A stretch of DNA of 64,000 nt from positions 1-64,000 of the forward strand of contig QXWR01000010.1 of the NCBI GenBank assembly GCA_009911065.1. The letters are read 5' to 3'. This document shows positions 1 to 6,695 of the stretch, piece after piece. Position numbers and translations under genes: made by a program. The stretch is from Clostridiaceae bacterium (GTDB taxonomy: Bacteria > Bacillota > Clostridia > Lachnospirales > Lachnospiraceae). The number at the start of each line of letters is the position of its first letter. Positions within the stretch are counted from its first letter, which is position 1. Under the pieces are notes generated by a model. That model had not been told where the DNA came from. It did not search any database and saw nothing but the letters and a program-made list of their open reading frames with translations.

Positions 1-705
1 GGTAAGATGACATTCCAGATTGGTCCCAGCTCCGCTGAAACAATCGTGGTAAACAGTCAGGCTATGACCGTCAGTGGTATTCAGGCAGCTGTTTGGGATG
101 CTATGCTTGGTATTGACAGAGAGAAAGCCGCTAAGGATGAGGCTACGCCGGGAATTGCAAATCTTACGGCAAAAGATGGTACTTCAGGCGCTACAAGCGT
201 TCAGTTTAAGGTAGGCAGCACAACCATTACGGTTACTCTTGCTGCAGCTACTGCTGGACCAACTGGAACCACTAGCCAGTCTTATTTGACCTCAAGCGGT
301 ATTGTAAATGCAGCGGCATTTGAAGCCCAGGTAAATCGGTATACCAGTGTTGGTAATATTGCTGGCAACAGTACACTTGCCTCTGCATTGCTGCATTCTA
401 TGGATATTTCCGGAAGCAGCACGGTTGTGGCGAATGCTGCTATTGATACCATCAATGCTGCCATTAATGCGGTTTCCAGCTATCGTGCTAAACTTGGTGC
501 GGCACAGAACAGATTGGAGCACACCGTCAACAACTTGAAGGTAACTTCAGAGAATATCACATCCGCAGAGAGCCGGATTCGTGATACGGATATGGCGGAT
601 GAAATTACGGCTTTTACGAAGAATAACATTCTTCTTCAGGCATCTCAGTCTATGTTGGCACAGTCGAACTCCGTGCCTCAGAGTATCCTGAGTTTGCTGG
701 GCTAA
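1..705 (+). CDS. Flagellin, C-terminal part (5' end outside window)
   Basis: Structural subunit of the flagellar filament, secreted by the flagellar export system. The frame is open from base 1, so the N-terminal D0/D1 helices lie to the left. What is visible is a Thr/Ser/Ala/Gly-rich variable region (about residues 1-150), then the conserved C-terminal helix: AQNRLEHTVNNL, ITSAESRIRDTDMADE, and the LLQASQSMLAQ...ILSLLG end typical of flagellins. An internal ATG at base 7 is not a believable start because the protein would lack the polymerising N-terminus. It is followed by a strong inverted repeat at 743-809. The flagellin shows the host is potentially motile, consistent with the chemoreceptor at 30287. 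Confidence 0.93.
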   Translation, partial: GKMTFQIGPSSAETIVVNSQAMTVSGIQAAVWDAMLGIDREKAAKDEATPGIANLTAKDGTSGATSVQFKVGSTTITVTLAAATAGPTGTTSQSYLTSSGIVNAAAFEAQVNRYTSVGNIAGNSTLASALLHSMDISGSSTVVANAAIDTINAAINAVSSYRAKLGAAQNRLEHTVNNLKVTSENITSAESRIRDTDMADEITAFTKNNILLQASQSMLAQSNSVPQSILSLLG

Positions 706-742
706 TGAGTTAGGTGGAAGAGTGTTTTCATTCTGATTTATA

Positions 743-809
743 GTGAAATACCCCGCTGTTTGCTACGCTGCAGATTTTTTGCCCCGTTGCTTGCAGCGGG
801 GTATTTCAC
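743..809 (+). terminator. 16-bp perfect inverted repeat after flagellin gene
   Basis: Bases 743-758 (starting GTGAAATACCCCG) pair perfectly with 794-809 across a 35-base loop. The position 38 bases after the flagellin stop suggests transcription termination, but no clear T-run follows, so it may instead be a processed hairpin or repeat element. A similar stretch (AAATACCCCGCAGTAAGCAA) occurs at the end of the VOC gene near 6123. Confidence 0.5.
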
Positions 810-1187
810 ATTCGCGGCATTGGTTCAATGTTCATATAAGTAGGACACTTGGCGCATTTGTGTGTGGAAATAAAAATTGATTTTTTAGCGGGATGTGTAT
901 TTGCATTCCGCTTTTTATGCTGCAGAAAATATGTTTTTTCAATTTATTGACTTTGATTTGTGGAATGTTTATAATTAACCTTATCCGAAATTGTTGAACT
1001 AAACGAATCATTATACTATCAGTATAATGACAAACCGCCAATAAGTGCCGTATTTATGCGGTTTCCTGGCAGTCTTGAGGAGATTTTACCCCAATAAATA
1101 CTAAAAATTGAACCGCTCTCTGTCAAGTAGACAGTGGAAAAAACAAAAATTTTAGCTGCCAATCATATTTTTATGGTTGGCAGTATT
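810..1187. other. Gene-free stretch with palindrome repeat copy A
   Basis: I see no gene here. A 21-bp perfect palindrome (arms CATTATACT/AGTATAATG, 1009-1029) is followed by a segment ending in TTTTACCCCAATAA near 1086. The same palindrome-type core and TTTTACCCCAATAA tail recur at 2767-2860, and the core again at 5030. It looks like the relic of a small repeated element. The stretch near 1123-1140 may be the end of the adjacent insertion sequence. Confidence 0.5.
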
Positions 1188-1432
1188 CTTATGCTGCACA
1201 TGTTAAATGTTTTCTATATTCTATTGGTGTCATACCGTTTAGGCGTTTTTGATACCGGTGATTATTGTAGTAGTCTATGTAATCACATACTGCTTCTTTT
1301 CACTCATCGTAGGTATGAAATTTTTTTAGATCATACATTTCGGATTTTAGCATCCCCCAGAACGCTTCCATTGGACCATTATCTATACATCGGGATACTC
1401 TTGACATGCTTTGCGTCATTTCTGCATTAACG
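1188..1432 (-). pseudogene. IS3-family transposase remnant (C-terminal end)
   Basis: Reading the minus strand from about 1432 to the stop at 1188 gives the end of an IS3/IS150-type DDE transposase: SRVSRCIDNGPMEAFWGMLK, carrying the catalytic Glu region, then YIDYYNNHRYQKRLNGMTP and IEYRKHL just before the stop. An in-frame TGA at 1300-1302 interrupts it and the N-terminal two thirds are missing, so it is a dead fragment. It marks the start of the mobile-DNA graveyard. Confidence 0.85.
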
Positions 1433-1483
1433 TAAAATCAAAGGGTTTCTGCTTGCTCACCCATGAACAAGCAAAGAGGATTT

Positions 1484-1530
1484 TTCACCTGATAAGACGG
1501 AACTGTGACGGCTATTCCTTATCAGGTGAA
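1484..1530. repeat. 13-bp perfect inverted repeat
   Basis: TTCACCTGATAAG at 1484-1496 pairs with CTTATCAGGTGAA at 1518-1530. It lies downstream of the minus-strand Uma2 gene (which ends at 1596), so on that strand it could be its transcription end, although no strong T-run is visible. Function is not determined. Confidence 0.4.
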
Positions 1531-1595
1531 GGACTGGGGCCTGCTGCTAAAGAAAAAGCCCCCAGGAATAGTCCCGGAAGCACGGCAGAGGAGGA

Positions 1596-2153
1596 TTACA
1601 GTCCCAGCTCTGTAAAGTCAATCCACAAATCGTCATAGATGTTGACCTTTATTTTGTCCTGGAGGGTGTAAGCGTCAGCTTTAAAATCTATTTCCTCCAG
1701 ATGGTACACAAAGATTTTCCTGCTAAGGGGGTCCACAATCCAATACTCCCTCACTCCAGCATCCATGTAAAGGTTTAGTTTGCGTACATAGTCATGGCTG
1801 GAATTGCTTGGAGAGACAATTTCCACAATCCAGTCCGGCGCTCCGGTACAGCCCCGGTCCGTCAGCTTATTGGGGTCGCAGATTACGCTGACGTCTGGTT
1901 CCACCACGTTTCTGTCATCTTCTGAAAATAGCTTGACGGCAAAGGGGGCTGTGTAGACTTTGCAAGAACCATTTTGAGAACGGAGATAATTTCCGATTTC
2001 CAGATGGAGGAAGGATAGTATTTCCTGGTGTATCCTGCTGGGAGCCGACATGTAATAGATTTGACCGTCTATGAGTTCGGCTCTGACGTTCTCCGGCAGA
2101 TTGTAGTAGTCCTCTTCTGTGTAAATGTTTGCGTGGGCTAATGCTTCTGACAT
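1596..2153 (-). CDS. Uma2-family PD-(D/E)XK protein
   Basis: A 185-residue protein of the Uma2 (formerly DUF820) family, a restriction-endonuclease-fold group whose cellular role is mostly unknown. Family marks visible: N-terminal YTEEDYYNLPENVRAELIDG, the NVVEPDVSVICD strand with the first acidic residue (about residues 88-99), DWIVEIVSPS with the catalytic-type Glu, and YMDAGVREYWIVDP. The start is supported by AGAAAGGAGAATCTC just before the ATG. It is 24 bases downstream of a ribbon-helix-helix gene on the same strand, so the two probably form a small operon. In Firmicutes such genes are often multicopy and near mobile DNA. A toxin role is possible but not shown. Confidence 0.85.
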   Translation of the reverse strand: MSEALAHANIYTEEDYYNLPENVRAELIDGQIYYMSAPSRIHQEILSFLHLEIGNYLRSQNGSCKVYTAPFAVKLFSEDDRNVVEPDVSVICDPNKLTDRGCTGAPDWIVEIVSPSNSSHDYVRKLNLYMDAGVREYWIVDPLSRKIFVYHLEEIDFKADAYTLQDKIKVNIYDDLWIDFTELGL

Positions 2154-2177
2154 GAGATTCTCCTTTCTGATGGGTGG

Positions 2178-2390
2178 TTATGGGGTTTCTAAGGCAGCAG
2201 GGGAAAGATTGTCTCGCTCCATGGTTTCGGTGATTGCACGTCCTATAAAGCCATTGACGCTTTCACCATGGGCTTTTGCATGAGATTGAATGGTATCCTT
2301 TTGACCTTTAGGAACAGTTAAATTGATTCTGTCATAGGCTTTTGAAATGTATTTGTTCGTGGCCTTTTGTTGAGCTTTTGAGGCTGGCAT
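2178..2390 (-). CDS. Ribbon-helix-helix (Arc-type) DNA-binding protein
   Basis: A 70-residue basic protein whose centre (YDRINLTVPKGQKDTIQSHA, then a short turn and NGFIGRAITETM) follows the strand-helix-helix pattern of Arc/MetJ-type repressors and antitoxins. Start at 2390 is backed by GAGAAAGAAGGTGCAAT before the ATG. It is followed by the Uma2 gene. Another protein of the same pattern lies at 4293-4508, about 1.9 kb away on the same strand, suggesting related mobile-element regulators. It probably represses its own operon; no partner toxin can be named with certainty. Confidence 0.75.
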   Translation of the reverse strand: MPASKAQQKATNKYISKAYDRINLTVPKGQKDTIQSHAKAHGESVNGFIGRAITETMERDNLSPAALETP

Positions 2391-2976
2391 ATTGCACCTT
2401 CTTTCTCTTCAAAGGATTAAGGAAATAGAGAAATACTATTCCAAGTATATACAATACTATACCACAATTATATACTTGTGTAAATATATAAAATACACAA
2501 AATATTGCGTAAATATATATATCATGTCAATAGATGTAATTGCGCAAATATAATATATTTATATCATCAACAGAGAGGAATACAACAGCCAAGGCGGACG
2601 GGAGTACCGAAAGGAAAAGCAAGAACGCAAGGTAACACTGGGAAACAGGATAAGAGAGATTGAGCTGCCGCATAAGCGGCTAGATGTTTAAAGCCTGCTG
2701 GGGCTGTCCTAAAACCTTTTGAAAATATGGCTATGGAAAATGATGAAAAAAGACAAAATGAACAACGTTATATTATCAGTATAATGACTGATATGGTGTA
2801 AAGCCTTTATTTATGCGATTTATAGGGATTTTACAAAGTGTTTTACCCCAATAAGTACCCCATTTTATATATCTAAGGTTTCCTTAATGACTGTTGTAAT
2901 GAGGATTTCTTATAATATTTGATACCATATCTTGTGTTACTCAAAATATATCGCTCAAAATATTGGGAAAAAGGTA
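2391..2976. other. AT-rich gene-free stretch with repeat and gene debris
   Basis: Bases 2400-2570 are very AT-rich with many ATATAT/TATATA runs, probably the minus-strand promoter region of the ribbon-helix-helix gene. Bases 2580-2691 have an open frame reading EEYNSQGGREYRKEKQERKV and ending in HKRLDV, a basic coding fragment I cannot assign. A repeat copy (B, 2727-2788) with the palindrome-type core follows. No intact gene seen. Confidence 0.5.
2727..2788. repeat. 62-bp direct repeat, copy B
   Basis: Starts ATGGCTATGGAAAATGATG and ends ATTATCAGTATAATGAC. It matches 4988-5049 with one difference over 62 bases. The last part shares the palindrome-type core found at 1009-1029. The two copies bracket the integrative-element fragment at 2977-4830. 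Confidence 0.8.
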
Positions 2977-3005
2977 TTGACTTGCTTAATCGCATGTTGT
3001 ATAAT
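2977..3005 (+). promoter_or_regulatory. Sigma-A-type promoter
   Basis: TTGACT at 2977-2982, a 17-base spacer, then TATAAT at 3000-3005. It drives the leader and the excisionase-like gene starting at 3224. Confidence 0.75.
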
Positions 3006-3120
3006 ATCTATAGAATTAAATATTAGTGCCAGTCACAAGTTGCAGTGCCAGATTAGTATACTTATAAATACAGTCCGAATTGCAGTTTGTGAGGTTGGTA
3101 CAGATAATTGAATCAGTGCG

Positions 3121-3199
3121 CCCTATGAATTGGCATAGGGGAAGGACAAAATGGTGTCAGAGATTTGTAAGTATATTTACAAGTCTTTGGCACTTTTTT
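3121..3199 (+). promoter_or_regulatory. Leader hairpins: probable transcription attenuator
   Basis: A small hairpin (CCCTATG at 3121 pairing with CATAGGG up to 3140) is followed by a long imperfect hairpin 3154-3193 (GTGTCAGAGATTTGTAA against TTTACAAGTCTTTGGCAC) and a T6 run. It lies between the promoter at 2977-3005 and the gene at 3224, the place expected for an intrinsic terminator that controls element gene expression. Confidence 0.65.
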
Positions 3200-3223
3200 G
3201 TTTTTTGGCAGAAAGGAGAATAT

Positions 3224-3421
3224 ATGCGTACATTGAATGAAATGAACATGGAACAGGAACCCGAATTTGTAAGAGATGCAGAGGGGGCAAGATTGGCACG
3301 CATGGGCGTGAATACTTTTCGTAAACTAGCAGAGGAATTTGACGCAGTTTATAGGATTGGAAAAATTAGGGTTACGGACTGGGAGAAATTTAAAGCCGGA
3401 CTAAAATCATATAAAGGCTAA
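3224..3421 (+). CDS. Small excisionase-like DNA-binding protein
   Basis: A 65-residue protein with a winged-helix/excisionase-like pattern: GARLARMGVNTFRKLAEEF, then YRIGKIRVTDWEKFKAGLKS. This layout (recognition helix followed by a basic wing and a final helix) is typical of small Xis/MerR-like proteins of integrative elements. The ATG at 3224 is preceded by AGAAAGGAGAATAT; longer in-frame upstream sequence overlaps the attenuator hairpin and is unlikely to be translated. The nearby integrase tail (4672-4828) fits an excision module. Confidence 0.65.
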   Translation: MRTLNEMNMEQEPEFVRDAEGARLARMGVNTFRKLAEEFDAVYRIGKIRVTDWEKFKAGLKSYKG

Positions 3422-3470
3422 TCTATATGGGTGATATTTTTACGGATAATGACAGAATGGAGGTAAGGCG

Positions 3471-4109
3471 GTGGATTTTAATGAAGTCGTACAGATGATA
3501 AAGGGGAGTTGCAGCAGGCAGATATTTTCTTCATTCGGTTACGACGATACAAGGAAAAAATACACTGCGCTTGAAACATCCTTACATAATAACGCCGATC
3601 TCCATCCATCAATGGGACTGCACCAGTCGGGAGATTCGTTTTTCTTGAAGGACTTCGCAGGGGAACAGAAAAAGTATTCCAGTATTGACCTTATTATGAT
3701 AAGTGAGGGTTTGAGGTTCCTGGATGCAGTGCGGAGGGGTGCGGAAATATGCGGCATATCCATTGATGATAACAGGAGAGAGGAGCTTTCCCCGGATAAG
3801 AAATTTATTGTTAAGGGATTGTATGCCAAAGCGGAAAGAGATTGTTTTTCTGTAAAGGAAATTGTTCAATTCATCATATGGGCATTGTCTGAAAAAGAAA
3901 TGTGTGCTATACTCCATTCATGGGAAACCATAGAGCCAAAGGCGGCTTTACCCCTCTTGTATTTTGCGGAGGGTTCAAGTAGCCCTCAAGACGAAAGAAA
4001 GGAGGGCGATGCAATGTATGTTACATATCAGGATTTAATCCAGATCGGTATACTCGTTGTTGCCCTTGCGAATTTGATTTATCAGATTTACAAGGGAAAA
4101 AAGAAATAG
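3471..4109 (+). CDS. CHC2-primase-like fragment fused in frame to holin-like toxin
   Basis: The GTG at 3471 follows GGAGGTAAGGCG. About residues 1-105 resemble the N-terminal zinc-ribbon region of element-borne CHC2 primases (NADLHPSMGLHQSGDSFFLK, DFAG, SSIDLIM) but without the zinc-binding cysteines. Residues 106-181 are not recognised. From residue 182 the same frame continues into a holin-like toxin with its own strong ribosome site at 4001. The primase part is far shorter than a complete primase, so it is probably a truncated relic whose frame happens to stay open into the toxin. Whether the fusion is ever made is unknown. Confidence 0.55.
   Translation: MDFNEVVQMIKGSCSRQIFSSFGYDDTRKKYTALETSLHNNADLHPSMGLHQSGDSFFLKDFAGEQKKYSSIDLIMISEGLRFLDAVRRGAEICGISIDDNRREELSPDKKFIVKGLYAKAERDCFSVKEIVQFIIWALSEKEMCAILHSWETIEPKAALPLLYFAEGSSSPQDERKEGDAMYVTYQDLIQIGILVVALANLIYQIYKGKKK
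4014..4109 (+). CDS. Holin-like type I toxin (Hol-Tox family)
   Basis: A 31-residue peptide: short N-terminus MYVTYQDLIQ, one hydrophobic membrane helix (IGILVVALANLIYQIY) and a basic end KGKKK. This is the standard form of the putative holin-like toxins controlled by antisense RNA in Firmicutes. The ATG at 4014 sits behind GAAAGGAGGGCG, a near-ideal ribosome site, which shows it is translated on its own despite being in frame with the upstream gene. A hairpin follows at 4108-4135. By analogy a minus-strand antisense RNA should cover its 3' end; I cannot place its promoter with confidence. Confidence 0.8.
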   Translation: MYVTYQDLIQIGILVVALANLIYQIYKGKKK

Positions 4110-4135
4110 CCGCCACTATTCGCAGTAGTGACGGC
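4108..4135. terminator. Hairpin at toxin stop codon
   Basis: AGCCGCCACTA at 4108-4118 pairs with TAGTGACGGCT at 4125-4135 with one mismatch. It overlaps the toxin stop codon, the usual position of the toxin mRNA / antisense RNA overlap in type I modules. No T-run is seen on the plus strand. Confidence 0.5.
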
Positions 4136-4292
4136 TGACGCTATAAGCGTTAAGTAATAACTGTTTGTGGGTAGAGCCGCTTCTATGGCTTTCCCTTTTT
4201 CTATGCTTAATATAGCACATTTGGCAGCAGGATTCAAGAGCCAAACACACGTTTATTGTAATGTGATTGTAAAAGCTGCCTGCCTGCTGTCC

Positions 4293-4508
4293 CTATTCCT
4301 TATCGGACAGACCGTCACGCGACATAGTTTCGTCAATAGCTCTGTTAATGAAAGCCGTTGTACTCTCTCCCATGTTGGCGGCATGTTCCTGAACCTCTGT
4401 CCGCCGTTCGGTTGTCATTCTTACTTTAACCTCACAGAATTTCTCCATGTACTTCTTTTGCGCCCTGATTTCTGCATCTGTTTTTACCCTTTTTACTTTA
4501 TCTGCCAT
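4293..4508 (-). CDS. Ribbon-helix-helix (Arc-type) protein
   Basis: A 71-residue charged protein; the centre FCEVKVRMTTERRTEVQEHA followed by ESTTAFINRAIDETM matches the ribbon-helix-helix pattern of element-encoded Arc-like repressors/antitoxins. The ATG at 4508 follows AAAGTGAGGTGTAACA. It is convergent with the toxin gene and lies beside the integrase remnant, so it is probably a regulator of the decayed integrative element. The related protein at 2178 shares the motif F-I-x-R-A-I-x-E-T-M. Confidence 0.75.
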   Translation of the reverse strand: MADKVKRVKTDAEIRAQKKYMEKFCEVKVRMTTERRTEVQEHAANMGESTTAFINRAIDETMSRDGLSDKE

Positions 4509-4671
4509 TGTTACACCTCACTTTCTTTCCTAGTGGGGACCGACATATAAAGACACTTTCTCCACTATACACTAATTATAGCATAAAAATCAATCTACGA
4601 CTAGATATACTATACTTGATGTATCAAATGAAGGAGGTACACAAAGTAAAACAGATTACCAAAGAATAGAT

Positions 4672-4828
4672 GCCTTTGCAACAAGGTACATCGAGCAGAA
4701 AGGGAGTCCGCAGACTTTAAAAACCATTCTGGGGGCATAGCAGCCTTGCAATGACAATGGACTTATACAGTCACGTTTTGCCGAATACCAAACAAAAAGA
4801 AATGGACAATTTGAGAATAGTGTTATAG
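4672..4828 (+). pseudogene. Tyrosine integrase remnant (C-terminal end)
   Basis: The translation FATRYIEQKGSPQTLKTILG, then, after a one-base shift in the G5 run at 4731-4735, HSSLAMTMDLYSHVLPNTK and a stop at 4826-4828. This is the end of a Tn916/ICE-type tyrosine recombinase, including the LGH-S motif and the catalytic Tyr in DLYSHV. Everything upstream of the catalytic region is missing and the frame is broken. It gives the origin of the surrounding fragments: a decayed integrative conjugative or mobilisable element. Confidence 0.85.
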
Positions 4829-4987
4829 CAGTAGGGGCGGCATTGTAACCGCCCTTTTCGTTACCCTAATACTGCCCCAATTTCCACCCCTTTTTTGTGG
4901 GGTAAATAGCAAACAAAGATAAAAGTTGATAAAGTGTAATGGCATGGTTGACTTTAAATAACTCCCACAGAATCAGGGTTTAAAAGC

Positions 4988-5049
4988 ATGGCTATGGAAA
5001 ATGATGAAAAAAGACAAAATGAACAACTTTATATTATCAGTATAATGAC
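4988..5049. repeat. 62-bp direct repeat, copy C
   Basis: Second copy of the 2727-2788 repeat (one difference). It lies about 160 bases beyond the integrase remnant, so the B and C copies flank the whole integrative-element fragment and may mark its former insertion or a recombination joint. Confidence 0.8.
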
Positions 5050-5225
5050 AAATCTAAGAATTAGTGTTATAGTAATTACAGTTAAAAGCAAAGCGGACTG
5101 GATGAGTCCAGAAAGGAAAGAATCATGGCAACAGTTGATTTCGCGGGAATGGCTTCGCATATTATCTACATAGCGAACATTATGAGGCGCTGTTCAGTAA
5201 AGAAAAAGAACAGAGTCTGGTTAAA

Positions 5226-5489
5226 ATGCGCTCATGTAAGGTAAGAAAAAGGCGAAAAACTGTGTGGCTTCAGGAACTTGTTTCTAATCTTGGTATGGAT
5301 ATGACTACTTTTTTTACAATATCAGCAAAGCAGGCAGTAAGAGAGAAAAGAATACCATTTGCGATTTCTATGGATGTACCTAATGCAGATACAATCAGGG
5401 CCATCAATGATGTAAGACATGGAAGAAATTTGAGCCATTCTTTTTCTTCTGTGAAAGAATTGATGAAGGATTTAGATGCTGAAGATTAG
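5226..5489 (+). pseudogene. RelB/DinJ-like antitoxin, degraded N-terminus
   Basis: The segment LVSNLGMDMTTFFTISAKQA followed by VREKRIPFAISM is the conserved RelB/DinJ antitoxin core (helix, LGM-x-MTT, then R-x-x-RIPF). The N-terminal dimerisation strand is disturbed: a better remnant start (ATGGCAACAGTTGATTTC at 5126) runs into stops, and the listed frame starts without a convincing ribosome site. The C-terminal part (VKELMKDLDAED) is intact. The YafQ-like reading frame overlaps its end, the usual antitoxin-toxin arrangement. Probably a decaying type II module. Confidence 0.6.
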
Positions 5490-5652
5490 ATATTATACTT
5501 CTTTTATGAAGGATTATAAAAGGGTCGTTAAAAGAGGATATAACATAAAGTTGATGGAAGAAATGCTGCGTAAATCCATAGAAAACCAGGGATATAAATG
5601 CAGCAAAAAATATATTAGCAGAAGGACTAAGACAAACAGCATAAAGAAATAG
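5476..5652 (+). pseudogene. YafQ/RelE-like toxin, truncated
   Basis: A 58-residue frame overlapping the antitoxin by 14 bases. It begins MLKIRYYTSFMKDYKRVVKR, which is the start of YafQ-type mRNA interferases, but after about residue 35 the sequence (QGYKCSKKYISRRTKTNSIKK in part) no longer resembles the family, and the usual length of about 90 residues and the catalytic His/Arg end are missing. Almost certainly inactive. Confidence 0.6.
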
Positions 5653-5765
5653 ATAGGGCGGGGACGCTTTTGTCGTTATTTGTAATGTGATTAAACGGAT
5701 GAAGAGTGAAAGAATTTGCTAAAACTTTCACAACTTGTTTGTGTCTTGGAAAGGAAGGAGAAAAT

Positions 5766-6137
5766 ATGAAACTGAATTATATCACGATTATGGTACGAAG
5801 TATGGAAAAGTCTCTTAAATTTTATCAGGAGCTTGTTGGATTAGAGACTGTGAAACATATGACTTTGGAAAGAGGAGAGATCGTTTTTCTTGCCAATGGA
5901 AAGGAAGAAACCAAGCTGGAGCTGATTGAGTTTAAAGACAGGGAGAAGGTTGAGACCAAGGGGATGGTTATGAGCTATCAGGCAAAAGAATCTTTGGAAA
6001 AGCTCAGGGAAAGGGCAATTATGCTTGGGGGCGCTCCCTCGGATATTGTGAAACAAGGGCCGAAACCAAGATATTTCACAGTGAAAGATCCAGATGGGAT
6101 TGTTGTGGAGTTTACGGAGTCAAATACCCCGCAGTAA
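5766..6137 (+). CDS. VOC (glyoxalase I / lactoylglutathione lyase-like) family protein
   Basis: A 123-residue single-module vicinal-oxygen-chelate protein: LNYITIMVRSMEKSLKFYQE at the N-terminus, a central ELIEF strand, and the C-terminal YFTVKDPDGIVVEFTE typical of glyoxalase folds. The ATG at 5766 follows AAAGGAAGGAGAAAAT; the in-frame extension to 5706 has no such support. Usual metal ligands: the first is not a His here (N-terminal Asn/Tyr), the last acidic residue (VEFTE) is present, so the substrate cannot be stated. Stands alone between the toxin relic and the SdpR gene. Confidence 0.85.
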   Translation: MKLNYITIMVRSMEKSLKFYQELVGLETVKHMTLERGEIVFLANGKEETKLELIEFKDREKVETKGMVMSYQAKESLEKLRERAIMLGGAPSDIVKQGPKPRYFTVKDPDGIVVEFTESNTPQ

Positions 6138-6257
6138 GCAACAGGGCATTAAATTAGCAGCCCAGAAAGCTGTGGGGGATTGACCCTCGCGGCATTTGCC
6201 AAATGCTTGTGCAAGCACGATTTTTGGCTCATTGCTTGGGGCAATAAACAAAGTACT

Positions 6258-6296
6258 AGAGCGTGTCGGAAAATACATTCCCGCCATCCGCACGCC
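6258..6296. repeat. Dispersed intergenic repeat, copy 1
   Basis: Begins AGAGCGTGTCGGAAAATACA and ends near CATCCGCACGCC. It is a diverged copy of the sequences at 7392-7429 and, inverted, 49316-49358. All three are intergenic. Confidence 0.55.
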
Positions 6297-6344
6297 CCAC
6301 TTTAGACTGTTTCAGGGGAATGGTTGGAAATTCCCCTGATATTC

Positions 6345-6373
6345 TTGACATTTGAGCAGCGGAATGGTATTTT
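6345..6373 (+). promoter_or_regulatory. Promoter of the SdpR-SdpI pair
   Basis: TTGACA at 6345-6350, 17-base spacer, TATTTT at 6368-6373. The -10 region abuts and overlaps by two bases the 28-bp palindrome at 6372-6399, so a bound repressor would block transcription start. Confidence 0.7.
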
Positions 6374-6399
6374 ATATTTAGATATATATCTAAATATAA
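6372..6399. promoter_or_regulatory. 28-bp perfect palindromic operator (ArsR/SdpR type)
   Basis: The half-site TTATATTTAGATAT (6372-6385) is followed directly by its exact reverse complement (6386-6399). ArsR-family autorepressors bind such AT-rich dyads over their own start site; the location between the -10 box and the SdpR gene makes autoregulation very likely. Confidence 0.8.
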
Positions 6400-6425
6400 G
6401 GGAAGAGGGAGATTGGGATATAAGG

Positions 6426-6695
6426 ATTCAAAAGACATTTAAGGCGCTGTCAGATGAAAACCGGAGAAAGATTCTTGATTTGCTGAAAAAGGGACCAATG
6501 ACAGCAGGAGAGATTGGAGAGCACTTTCCAGTTTCTGGCGCTACCATGTCCCATCATCTGTCTGTTCTCAAGGAAGCAGGGTTGATTTTAGATGACCGCC
6601 AAGGCAAGTACATTTCCTATGAGTTAAATACATCGGTGGTAGATGAATTGATTGGATGGGTCAGCGGCTTGAAAGGAGAGTCTTATCATGAGTGA
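6426..6695 (+). CDS. ArsR-family autorepressor, SdpR-like (unusual start codon)
   Basis: Winged-helix repressor of about 90 residues. Visible: TFKALSDENRRKILDLLKKG, then PMTAGEIGEHFPVSGATMSH with the recognition helix, HLSVLKEAGLI, and the wing DDRQGKYISYEL. This closely follows SdpR. It overlaps the following membrane-protein gene by 8 bases, the standard sdpR-sdpI order. The start is a problem: no ATG, GTG or TTG occurs in frame between the promoter/operator and the conserved TFKALSD. The nearest candidates are ATT at 6426 (used here) and ATA at 6420, behind GGGAAGAGGGAG; an in-frame TTG at 6324 lies upstream of the promoter. Function by family: represses its own operon until the signal arrives at SdpI. 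Confidence 0.8.
   Translation: MQKTFKALSDENRRKILDLLKKGPMTAGEIGEHFPVSGATMSHHLSVLKEAGLILDDRQGKYISYELNTSVVDELIGWVSGLKGESYHE

Noticed and set aside
2580-2691. Basic coding fragment containing GGREYRKEKQERKV
   Set aside because: It could be part of a relaxase or recombinase, but the stretch is too short and lacks a start, so no gene is called.
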